A stretch of 64,000 nt of DNA from Anagrus nilaparvatae. Its lineage: Eukaryota; Arthropoda; Insecta; Hymenoptera; Mymaridae. This document shows, piece by piece, positions 33,120-44,800 of this stretch (within the stretch, counting starts at the first letter, position 1; each line of letters starts with the position of its first letter). The notes beneath the pieces are model-generated. The model saw nothing but the letters and a program-made list of their open reading frames with translations, was not told the origin of the DNA and made no database searches. The translations under genes were made by a program, and so were the position numbers. Location: assembly GCA_022575985.1 (NCBI GenBank), contig JAKSXM010000107.1:5456001-5520000 (forward strand), written 5' to 3'.

Positions 33120-33510
33120 AAGTCTAATAAAAAATTATTTTTATTGACAAAATTTTAATTTTTAGATCAAAAACTGTGTTAAGTAAATCTTGCTACTTAC
33201 AGTTTTCAAAGGCTTTTGACCTAAAAATTGAAATTTGGTCAATAAAAATGATTTTTTTTCTTAAAGAAATCAATTGCCAGGAAAAAATTAATCAATTTAA
33301 AAAAAAAAATTAATTATTTTACGATGAAAATCAAGCGAATAATGCATGTTTAAGGTTCAGAAACAGGCTTTTTTCAATAAAATTTCAATCTTTTTTAAGA
33401 CGAATTTGAACAAAATCTTAAATTGACGATAACTTGGCTAAATTTCATCGTAAAAAGATAAGTTTTTTTTTCTTCTGGAGTGGTTTTTCCCTGGCAATCA
33501 GATTTTCTTA
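33120..33510. repeat. Foldback repeats
   Basis: Two adjacent inverted repeats: 33133-33180 pairs with 33208-33256 (TTATTTTTATTGACAAAATT and its near complement), and 33275-33330 pairs with 33440-33502 (TTGCCAGGAAAAA against TTTTTCCCTGGCAA, with CATCGTAAAA inside). Confidence 0.55.
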
Positions 33511-33539
33511 TCTATTTAAAAAACGTTTTTTTACCTAAA

Positions 33540-33690
33540 AAGTTATTTTAAAAATTTAGGGTAGCTCAGATACGAAAAACACGGTTTTTGACATAAAAGT
33601 GAAAAAATCTTTTTGGCACCTATCGCCGATTTCTTGTTCACGATTTTTTTCGGTTTTCTGAAGGTTCAAACTATCTGAAAACACGAGTTT
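33540..33690 (-). repeat. Dispersed 'GATGGATGCC' module, degenerate copy
   Basis: On the minus strand this reads AGTTTGAACC, then GTGAACAAGAAATCGGCGAT, then GGTGCCAAAAAGATTTTTTC, then GTGTTTTTCGTATCTGAGCT. The same order occurs at 42520-42660 and 50405-50525. Confidence 0.6.
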
Positions 33691-33699
33691 TATTTTTGT

Positions 33700-34700
33700 A
33701 TACAAAAAATTTCTTTCGATAAATTTATTACGAAATAAAATAAATTTTCTTGAATAAAATGAATAAAAAATTAGCACGTAACCTGAATATTGTTAATAAA
33801 CAAATAAAATTTTATAAATATAACATGAATTATTCAGTGTTAAAGATACGATGGTTTTTTTTAATGTTTTTTTTAAATTTTGATTAAATATCATTATTTT
33901 TAAAATTTGGATATTGAATGTATTTTGATATTTTGGATATTTAATGAATTCGGATATTTTACGTTTGGATATTTAATGCGTTCGGATATTTTAGATTTGA
34001 ATAATTTGGTTTTGATATTTTGTCCCCCAACCCTTCAAAAATTATGGCTCCCATAAAAAAATTCTCCAAATAAAAAAACAAGTAATGTCTTGGATAGTAT
34101 GGTTTGAAGCTGAAAATTCTCAATTTGCACGAATTCGGAGATGTATAGGAGTCGCAGCCTTTGCGCGAAAATTTAAAATCAATGAGTCTTCTGTAGAAAC
34201 CATAAGAGACAACAAAGACAAAATTCATTATAGATAGTTCTTCGACCTTGGATCAGTTTGCTCACCTAAGTAAATTAACCCTCCGCCTGTCCTCTATATT
34301 TTTACCTCCTCGGCCTGTCCTCTAGGTCGATATCGTCCACGTCATTTTTTAACACCTTTAAAAACAATTTTTTGCCAAAATTTTTTTTTGAGGTTTTACC
34401 TCAACCTAACCTTTCTTTTTCTTCTGTAACAATTGATTCTTTAACTTCATTTAATTTGAATTGAGCTTCTTCATATGATTTTGGTATTTTTGGATATTTT
34501 TTTTACGCTCATTGTAAATATTTTTATTTACAAATACTTGGAATATTTATCGATCTCAAACTATACATAGTAATTGATCTCAAAGTATACACTTTTTTTT
34601 TTAATTTTGTCTCAAACTATACATCGGTTATCAATTTTTAATCCGCTTAATTGTTTCAAACTAAATGCTACGTAATAAAGATTATTTTACAGATTAATGA
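33700..34700. other. AT-rich intergenic region with a short GGATATTT-rich patch
   Basis: Between 33905 and 34010 the motif TTGGATATT(T) recurs about six times at irregular spacing. The rest shows nothing recognisable. Near 34278-34330 CTCGGCCTGTCCTCT occurs beside a related CGCCTGTCCTCT. Confidence 0.35.
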
Positions 34701-34703
34701 AAA

Positions 34704-35282
34704 GACTATATACCAACTCGGCACATTAATATAAATATGTGCTGTGCAAACGGTGATAATATATCATTAGTGAATGATAGAGCAAATAATATTGTAATAT
34801 TTGGTGCAGTTAAAAATTTAGAATTTTTGTGTAGCTGAACTGTACGAAATTTTTCTACCAATTATTTTCTATTCATGGCATTAAGAACGGTCATTATGTG
34901 CCACTAATATTCTGTTTATTGCCTAACAAGGAAAAATATTCTTATAAAATTGCATTTGAGCACATAGTTAGAAAATGCGGAGAACTTGGATTACTTTTTC
35001 AACCAAGAAAGATAGTCGCAGATTTTGAATATAGTATACATTTAGTACATATTTATATTTGTTCACGAATTATTAGAACTTCAAGAAGAAGTTTTCATTT
35101 TTATAAGAAGCAATGAACCCAAGATATTAGTCAGGCTTTTTTACTGTGCCGAGTAGGTAGTCTAAATCTAAGGATAATCTACTTATTAGTGCCGAGTGGG
35201 ACCGACGCCCATTTGCCGAGTAGGTCATTTAATCGCATTAATTTAAGATTTTATCTTACGGATATGCCGAGTAGGCGTCGTC
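34704..35282. mobile_element. Degenerate MULE-type element with ACTCGGCA ends
   Basis: The left side has TACCAACTCGGCAC; the right side has four inverted variants (TGCCGAGTAGG, GTGCCGAGTGGG, TTGCCGAGTAGG, TGCCGAGTAGGCGTCGTCC). The right terminus, read inward, is GGACGACGCCTACTCGGCA, very close to the left terminus of the element at 59208 (GGACGACTACCAACTCGGCA). The interior carries a MULE transposase fragment (34886-35050). No clean target duplication is seen at the left end. Confidence 0.65.
34886..35050 (+). pseudogene. MULE transposase fragment
   Basis: The frame reads NGHYVPLIFCLLPNK, then IAFEHIVRKCGELGLLFQP and KIVADFEYSIH. This matches the region of MULE transposases that begins at the second half of the DDE core, where GHYVPLV..LLP and the catalytic-type D(F/Y)E(x)A motif occur. 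Upstream and downstream parts are gone, so it is an inactive remnant inside the element with ACTCGGCA ends. Confidence 0.65.
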
Positions 35283-35639
35283 CAAAAAACGGACAGATTT
35301 GTCTAGGGACAAGCGGGTTAAGTTTACTTGGACGTTTTTTAATTTGTATTAAATATTTCCTAACAATTGCAATTTTTTTTTTAACTTTATACAAATAGGC
35401 ATAACGTAAGTAAAATAGTATGTAAACATATATTCTTGTATTAAAAAATATTGGTCCCGATTTAGTTAATCCTGAGGGTGGTTTCATGTGATTTGGTAAG
35501 ATAGAAAAACGGTGATTACAAAATTTGTTTACTTTAAATTCATATGATTTTTTTATTGAAGTCGGGTTAAGTTATAAAGTAAAATACAATGTTGTTTTAT
35601 GAAGTATAAAAAATTTATTGTAAAAGTTTAAATAAAATA

Positions 35640-35645
35640 TTTATT
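35640..35645 (-). terminator. Candidate poly(A) signal of DHX35-like gene
   Basis: AATAAA on the minus strand 46-51 bases after the stop codon; a second AATAAA lies at 35614-35619. Confidence 0.5.
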
Positions 35646-35690
35646 GTTAAAAATTACAATTTACATATATTATACAAATATAAATATCAC

Positions 35691-35820
35691 TTAATAGTTT
35701 CTACTGATATTTTGTTTTTTATAAAAATGCGGAGCCAGTTCAAGTAACCAATCGGACTTAATTACTGTTACATCTCTCATGTACATTTTATTGGATTGTA
35801 CTGCCTCACAATATAATAAC
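35691..35820 (-). CDS. DHX35: DHX35-like exon 11 (end)
   Basis: Encodes [18 protein letters not shown] and [12 protein letters not shown] to the TAA at 35691-35693. Acceptor TTTAG|GTT. Confidence 0.93.
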
Positions 35821-38800
35821 CTAAAATTAAATGATAAATAATTTTATTATTAAAATTAATGCAAGTCGATTAATGAGAAAGGTATATTGTAATATGTCAA
35901 ATTTTGAAAAATTTAAATTTATTTTTTAATTTAGAAAATTTTTATTAATTTGTATATCTAATTAGAATAATAAAACTAAAGCAGCCATAATTAAGAAATA
36001 AAAACTTTAGAAACTAAAATTTTTTTTATCTACAAAAACTATTGCTGCGAATAAGAATAAGAATTTGGCCCCCGAAACCAAACCTAACTTATTCAGTAGC
36101 ATCTGAAAATTTATCAATAAACTCACTGATTCCTGTTGGCATTAGAACTTTAGACCTCGACAGACCTCCGAAAACCTGAAAAACCGTTTTTGTAGGTTTT
36201 TTATATTTTATTTGATTTCTTCGACCCATAAACAGCAAATACTCTCCTCATAAGTTGGAAAACTTAATATTTCATCACTTTTCAAGATTTCAAGTTATCT
36301 TAAACAGTTTATTATTGTGAAGTAATGTAAAGACAAAGTTACGATTGGGACTGCAGAATGTAACCTACTGTTAAAAAAAGTTTTATAACTATGCCTTTAC
36401 ATTTTTGCACAATTAAAGGCCCCAAAACCATAACTTAAAAAGTGGTGAAATTGTAAGTTTTCCAACTTATGAACAGAGATTTATCTGCTTGTGGGTTGGA
36501 GAACTTTAAAAAAATTTTTTTTTAATATTTTAAAAAACTTTTAAAAAGTCCCAGTACACCTACATTGCAATCCAAGGCGAAGTCAAGGTGGCCTAGGTTT
36601 TTGGGGATCTGTCGTAGGTTAAAGCTCTAATTCCAACGGAAATCAGCGAGTTTTTTGCTGTTAATAACCGGCAATAATCTTTAATATAAATTTTTGGTTT
36701 TTGTGGGCCATTAATTATTGACTATGTAAGTTTTTTTTTTTAAATATTCATAAATTTATTATTTGCCCAAAAAAACAAAGTCAAATCGCTAAACTGTACC
36801 TTTCTCGTAAAATGATTACATATTCCTATTAACTACTTTTAAATAAATGAAAACGACGATAATTCTCAGCCAAAATTCTTTTTATTTATGTTTAATAAAA
36901 AATCATCATTTTCAATTATTTGTTTGCAACATGCCCAGCGTTAATTTATTAATTTTAATCTTGCTTACCATTGAGGTTGTTCTAAAGTATAAATACAGCT
37001 ATCTGGAGAAATATGCAAGTCTTTATTACCCCGTACTGTTTTGTAAACCCCGCTGTAATGAAGATATGCAGCATACGGGAAAAGGCCGGCAGTTATACAT
37101 TTTAAAATCTGTTCAGTATTGCCTAAAAAACATAACGAATGTATTAAATAATTGGCAAACATCAACAAATAGATAGTAATTTTCTTTGTTATTAAAATTT
37201 TTGTTACCATTACAAGAACTAATTGGCAAATTTAACTTTTTCATCAAATCTAGCATTTGTTTTCGAATTTGTATTGCCCTTTTCAATGCTTTAGCATTTA
37301 TGAAATATTTTTGGCACCAGCTGTAGGTTTTATTTTTGTTATAAGCTGTGTATACATTTAATAGTGTTAATAAATCTCCTTCTTCAACCTCAAATAACCG
37401 ATGAGCTACCCGTGCTTTAATTGATCCTTGACCTGACGTAGGGCGGATGAATACGTTTTGGACTTGTAACATTGCTATTATAGTTGCCATTTCTTCTGAG
37501 CATCCCATTTGACCTGCAACGATAGTATAATAAAAGTAAATTTGTGGCTTTGTGCAAGTAAAAAAAAGATTTATTGTTAATACTTAAATTACGGCTTATT
37601 GAGCGAAAGAAATAACATATTACGACCCATGGCCAGAAAAATAAAGAATGGCCCAAATCGCACGTAAATTACCTTCCGAGGCGAAGCCGAGGATGGTAAA
37701 CTGCGATTTGGGACATTCTTTTTTTATGGCCATGGGTCGTATATGATTTTTCTGCATCAGTGGCGAGAAAACACGGGACATACGTGCTTTCTGGCCACTG
37801 ACCAGAAAAATAAAATTATTTAAATATTTAAATTGATCAAAAGCATATGGATAGACAAATAGAACTCCATTTTCACGTATCTATGATTAAAAGTGCAAAA
37901 AATGGACACAAATGGACTTAAAGGGAAATTGTGATCAATTTTTAAGAAATGGGGTAAAAGTTTCATTACCAACACACGAAAAAAGATGAATCTCACAAGA
38001 GCAGATCGATACCTGTTGAAAACAAATTACAATCTATATAGTTATGTATGATGCTAGCGTGATGAAAATAATTTTAAGAATTTAATTTTTTCAGAGAAAA
38101 AAAATTTATAACCGGTTTGTGTAACTACACAACCAACGAGCATGGAACATGTTCACTCATAACAGTAATAAATCCAAAAACTGAAATTACAATAAATCCT
38201 GAAATATAAATTATGCTAAGTCCATAAACTTAAAGTATTCTAAGTTTTTGTTGTTATCAAGGCCTGACTCCCAATTCAAATTATTCTAAGTCCCTAAATC
38301 GAAAATATTCTAAGTCCATTTCACCCCCCCTCCCTAAAAGCGTCAATTTTTGACCCCCCCCCCCTAAAAGCGTCAATTTTTCACCCCCCACCCCCTTAAA
38401 AACGTCAATTTTTCACCCCCCCCCCTGTCGAGCCAAACTTTTTCAAATACCCCATCCAATGAACATGTTCCATGTTAACTTAAAATTATTATTGATGGCA
38501 GCGAGATTTAAACTCGGGACCTTTCGGACGCCAGGCATAAACGCTAACCCCAGAGCCATAACCGCTCTTCATTGAGATTTATGTTTCTGAGCCCAGGTGC
38601 TCGTTAGAATCAATTAGAATAACCAGGGGCATAGAGGGAATTTTTCAAGATATTAAAGTCACCCATAACTATAGATTGTAATTTGGTTTCACAAAGGTAG
38701 CGGGCTGCCCTAAAAGAAAATTTTGATGAAAGTAGTATCCGAAACTTAAAAAAAGCATGTAACTAAGAATGGGCAAAAAGAGAAAAATGTGCTGCATTGG

Positions 38801-41800
38801 GAACTTTGGCCCTATTTTCAAAAAATAGACCAAAAGAATTATGATTAGCAAACCAAAAAATATTTACTTCAATTAAAACCTAAAGAATTCTTAAATTTTT
38901 ATATAAATATTTAATATAAATCTTCTGATTTCTTTAAATCGACTTGTACTGGGCTGATAATGTACTGAGCAATTAGCCCAGTACAGGTCAATTTATAAAA
39001 ATCAGATGGCATATATTTAAAAAACTATGGGCGATAGAAACAACAGCAACAATATTTGTAATAAATTTTTAAATTTACCAGATTCAATAAGGCATTTTGA
39101 AAAAACAGGTTCTAATGGAATTTCTGCCATCATTAGACCAATAGGATCTGTTAATTTCCCACCATCATCTATGGCTCCTAAAGCATACAGAAGTTCTAAC
39201 CCAGCAAGCAAATTTTTACTTGGTGGTGAAGATGGAAAATTGAATCTTAATACATTATCAATTCCTAGAGCTTTTAATTGTAATATTGCTGGAGCAAGAT
39301 CAGAACGTTGCATTTCAGGAGGCGTTGCTTCGAATAAATCAGAGTAAGCATCTTCACTATATAATCTGAATTTTTTTTAAAATTAATTAGTATTTGAAAA
39401 TAGCACTGATCAAATTTAATAATTCGAAATATTAAATGAATAAAAATTACCTATAAACTTTTCCTGCTCTTACCCTGCCTGATCTTCCAGCTCTTTGGTC
39501 CGCAGAAGCCTTAGAAATCGGAACGATTACTAAACTATTCATTTGAGTTTCAGGGTCAAACCAAGGCAGTTTTACAAACCCACAATCAATAACTAGGAAC
39601 AGAGAAAACATTTATTTTTATGCATGAATTAAAAAAATATTCATTTCACAAGAAAATGAATAAATAGTTTACTTACCAAAAACGACATTTGGTATGGTGA
39701 CCGAAGTTTCAGCTATATTTGTTGATACAACGATTTTTCTTGTACCTTTAGGAGTATTCCAAAATACTTTTAACTGTTCATTATTTGACAGGGATCCATA
39801 CAAAGCAACAGGAAATATTTTCTCTAAAAACAAAACCAAATACAATTTGTTAGTCAAATTGCATTTAAAAAATTGCGGGAATATTAAATTTACGTACGTT
39901 CTCCTTCTTTCACCAGATTTGCATGTTCTCGTAGTAAAGAAACAGCGCGGTCAACTTCATCCATACCAGTCAAAAAAGCTAAAATATCACCAGGTTGTTC
40001 ATGTTGATGTATTTTTAAAGCAGTATCCACAACAGCCTTAACGTAATCTGGTACTGGTTGACTGACATAAAATATATCGATAGGATAAAGACGACCTTCA
40101 ACACTTAAAATTGTTGCAGTATCCTTTTGTTTGTCCTTACTTGTATTTGTATTAAAAAAATCCCTTAACTCTTCTGCGTCAACGGTTGCTGAAGATATTA
40201 TTATTTTTAAGCTATTCCTTTTCTAAAAAAAGAAATTGATCATAAAAAATTGGTCAATGATTATGTGCATTTATAGTTTAGGCACAGACTCCTACTACTA
40301 ATAGATCCATAAAAATATTACCCTCTGTACTTTTTTTAGTAAACCCATTATAATATCAGTCAACATCGTTCTTTCATGAACTTCGTCCAATATTATTATA
40401 CTATAGTTTGTTAGTAGAGGATCGCTCATCATTTCTCTCAACAATATTCCCTCTGTCAGATACTGAAAAAAATATGATATTGATGTATAATTTAAAAAAT
40501 TTTTTGGCTCTAAATCACGTTTATTTATGTAAAATCATTCCAAAACTATTGTAAAAAATGTTATTTTGTTTCCTTGCAATTGATTTAAATTATCAAAAGA
40601 AAATTACCTTAATCTTAGTAGTTTCATCAACACAATTATCAAATCGTATCGAATAGCCAACATCTGTGCCTAAGATACAATTTCTTTCGTCAGCTACCCG
40701 GCTTGCCAATGAAGTTGCTGCAACTCTTCGTGGCTCTGTGATTCCAACAATTTTTCCATTCGATGCCCATCCTGCTTCTACTAAATACTGAAATATAAAA
40801 TATTAAGTTTAAAATTTTAAAATTTCATCCAGAGAAATTATAAGCAATTTTTAAGGTATGTATTTTATACATATATGATATAGAATTATATCATTATTTA
40901 TACACAACTACACGTATAATAAGCCAAATTCCCTTGGTACTTTTAAATTCTGCAATACGCGTGCGCATTAGCATATAATACATTATTATTCAATTTTCTC
41001 ATTCTAAGACGGCTTTCAAACAAAAAAAAAGTTTCAAAAACACGCTTATATTGAAAAGGTAAGAATGGATATTATTGATTTTTCTAAGCATAGAAATTAT
41101 ATATTTAGGAGAAGGGGCTCTGTTAGTATATTATATATGTTACACCCCAAACGTGTAATTAACCATTTCATGAATTGGTCAGAAATCTTCAATTTTTTTA
41201 CACGATTTGGTAAATAATTTTAGATTGAATAAAAATAACATTTAAGTATACAAAAGCCGGTATTAATATATAGTCAATTACACGTTTGGGGTGTAACATA
41301 TACAACGTTGCATCCTATCAAAGAATATAATATACTACTAATTATATTTTTTGGTCCTATGTTTGGTGTTTGTGTTTTATTGTCAGAATTATAAAATCCT
41401 ATAGAAACATGAAAATTTTTTTCCATAAAAATGTTTTTTTCAACTTTCAGTACCCTCAGTAATGTCACTATAAAGTTCATTCTATTATTTTTTTCGTCCG
41501 CCATGTTAGAAAATCTAAAAATATAATGTGATGAACTAAAGAAAATTGTCATACATTCAAAGTTTTTCTCAACCTTAAAACTGTCAAGTGCATTTACCCT
41601 GTATAAATAGTATCTTACACCTATTACACAGAATTACGAAGAACAACGCATATACTGTAATTCTTTTTCAAGGTTTCATTGACAAACGTGTCCGAATATT
41701 ACTATGTATATCAGCAAGAATACTTATAAATGCTTTAAGCACATTATTGTCTAAAGTTTTATTTATTCCTCGCATTTTTTCTTTGTATCAGCGTATATAC

Positions 41801-44800
41801 AACTTTAAAACGTTACATTTTAATATTGATGTAAATATTATGTTTAATAATTTCCATATTTTAATAGTCTGTAAGTTGTTGGTGGGTATTGGAGCAGAAA
41901 AAAGTAATAAAACTGCTTTATAGTCGTTTAAAGGAAAAATGTAAAGTATTTGAAAAATAAAAATAAAAAAATAATATAATTACTAATCATTATAGATAAC
42001 CTTTTAAGTAACATTTTAATTTTTTCTTCATAAATTTCTTATATATCACTCATTTTCATTTTTTTTGCAAAAATAGTGTCACGTGGTCGTATCTACTGAT
42101 TGAAGTAAGAATTTACAAATTTTTTGGTCTTAAAGTTTGTATTTCAAAAAGTTGTTGACCATTAGGGTGTTTCTTATTTCCCAAACTGCCCGTAGAGATA
42201 AATAATGGCTCGAATATGATACTTCAGGTCATAAAACTATTATCTTCCCAAAAACTATTTCCTACTAAAATGTTCTAAAAGTTTGTTGATGAGAAAATAT
42301 CTTTAAAAAACTGTAAATTATAACATATTTTATGATATCTGAGCCTAATTTAATATTTATGGTCATTTATAAAACAAATATCTATATGAAAATTGCAATT
42401 TGACTGTTTTATTCATTGATTTTTTTCCAAAATGCATATGAGCAATTCTATATTTTTTACCACTTAATTCGTTCCAGAAATCGAAAAAAATTTTTTTGAA
42501 GGCACATCGCTATGGCCCGGATTTTCGGAACCCTTGATACCCTCAGGAACACGAAAATATAAGTGTACAAGGATTTGGCGATGGATGCCAAAAAGATTTT
42601 TGCAATTTTTCGTATAAAACGGTGTTTTTCAGACCTCAGCTGCCCGAAATTTTGAAAATCTTTATTTACAGCTCCTCTGCTGTTTTCATCGTATCTATTA
42701 GTTGCAACATCTATAAAATAAAAATAATCGAAAAAAAGGTTTAAGCGATTGATCTAATAAGGATTTTAGCTTTTTTGAGACCAAAATGCTGTTTTTAATA
42801 GCTCAGCTGCCAAAATTTTTAAAATCAATATTTGCAGCTCCTCTGATGTTTTTATCTTATCTATTAGTTAGTTCCAACACCATTAATATAAAAAAAAATC
42901 ATGACAAAGATCTAACCCATGGATATAACAGGTATTTGGGATTTTTTAAGATCAAAATGCTGTTTTTCAAAGCTCAGCTGTCCACAATTTTAAAATCAAT
43001 TTTTTAGTTACTCTAAAGGTTTTTCCTTGATTATTTGTTAGTTCTAAAATCTTAAACATAAGAAAAATTAGTAGTAAAGGCCTAAGTGATAGATTTAAAA
43101 AAGGTTTTTAATTTTTTAAGTCCTACAGCAGTCTAACAGCATTTTGATCTTAAAAAATCCAAAATACCTGTTATATCCATGGGTTAGACCTTTGTTATGA
43201 TTTTTTTTATATTAATGGTGTTGGAACTAACTAATAGATAAGATAAAAACATCAGAGGATCTTAAGATATTTATTTTAAAAATTTGGACATCTGAGCTAG
43301 TAATTTTTAAGTAGTTTGTTTTACGAGTTTAGAAGATGTTGACCTATAAAAATTTTAACTAATATCGAAAACTGTTCTATGACCATGCAGCTGAATTATT
43401 AAAAGTCCGAAAAATCAAATTGTTTTTTATTAAGCCAAAATTACATTTATTTGATACTTTTCTTTTTATTATGCTTACTTTTTGAGTTATTTGCAAAAAA
43501 CCGTTCTGCCCCAACTTTAGCCCCCCTTGGGGGGGCCCAGCGCTGGGTTGGAATGTCCGATTTTGTTTCCCCTTCCAAATTAGCCCAAAACCAGCACATT
43601 CCAAAAATTTTTTGTCTCTGGAGGATTTTTGTCCAAGTTTCCCCTTAATTTAGCCTTTATTCGATGGTGTAAAAAATTTCAATTTTTTCAAATTTTAATT
43701 TTCAATTAAATGCGCATAGATACGCACTCGGATACGCATTTTATTGGGGACGCGTGAGTTAATCCCTCTGATTTTCGTCCTATTGCACTATTGTGCTTTT
43801 TATCAAAGGTCCTTGAGAAGCTTGCTCATGATCAGATAACCAACTTCTTGACCAAATATAAAATTTTAGATATGTATCAAACAGGCTTCCGTAAACATCA
43901 TTCCACCCAAATAGCCTTAATTAAGCTCACGGATGATATACGTATGGGCAAGGAAAAGAGGTTGGCTACTCTGTTACTATCATTTGACTTCTCGAAGGCC
44001 TTTGACAATGTTTCCCCTTCGAAACTACTAAGAAAATTACAGGCCATTGGATTCGGTAAGTCATGTTTAACCTGGCTTTGGTCATATCTTTACGGTCGTT
44101 CGATATGTGTAACGTCCAAAGACAATACTTCTGATTATCGTGGCATAAATATTAAAGTACCTCAGGGTTCTGTTCTGGGGCCTCTCTTGTTTTGTGTCTA
44201 CATGAACGACCTCAAGAATCACTTGGATACCTGTAACACGTACAGATTACTGTATGCTGACGATCTTCAGATCTATGTTCAGGTGCCTGCTCATTCAATT
44301 GAACAAGGAATCACAATGCTCTCTGATTCTGCTAAGATCGTAGCATCATGGGCAGACACAAATGGCTTGGCATTAAACAACAAAAAAACCCAAGCAATAG
44401 TCTTCGGCTCCTCTCAGACCTTAAAATTATTTAAGAACTTAAATATCCCTACGATCTCGGTCAACTCTGATGGTGATACTGTTCCTTTTGTTGATCAAGT
44501 TTCCAATTTGGGAGTCATTCTGGATAGCACGCTTTCTTGGTCTCCTCATATTAATTAAATAACCAAAAGGGTAAATAGAATACTTTATGGTCTCAAAATC
44601 ATCAAGCCCTGTACCTCACAATTATTACGTAAGTGCCTAATTGAGTCTCTTGTGGTGTCTCATCTAGACTATTGCAACGTTGTATATTCAGATGCCTCCA
44701 ATGGTCTACGTGCGCAATTGCAGAGACTTTCAAATGTAGGCATACGGTACATATTTGGCCTACGCAAGAAGGAGCATATCACGCCTTTCAGAAGAAGATT

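Noticed and set aside
39027..39347. Plus-strand frame over helicase exon 8
   Set aside because: Complement of a well-supported coding exon.
41588..41923. 111-codon open frame in the helicase intron
   Set aside because: Low-complexity hydrophobic composition, no recognisable domain, on the strand opposite to the surrounding gene.
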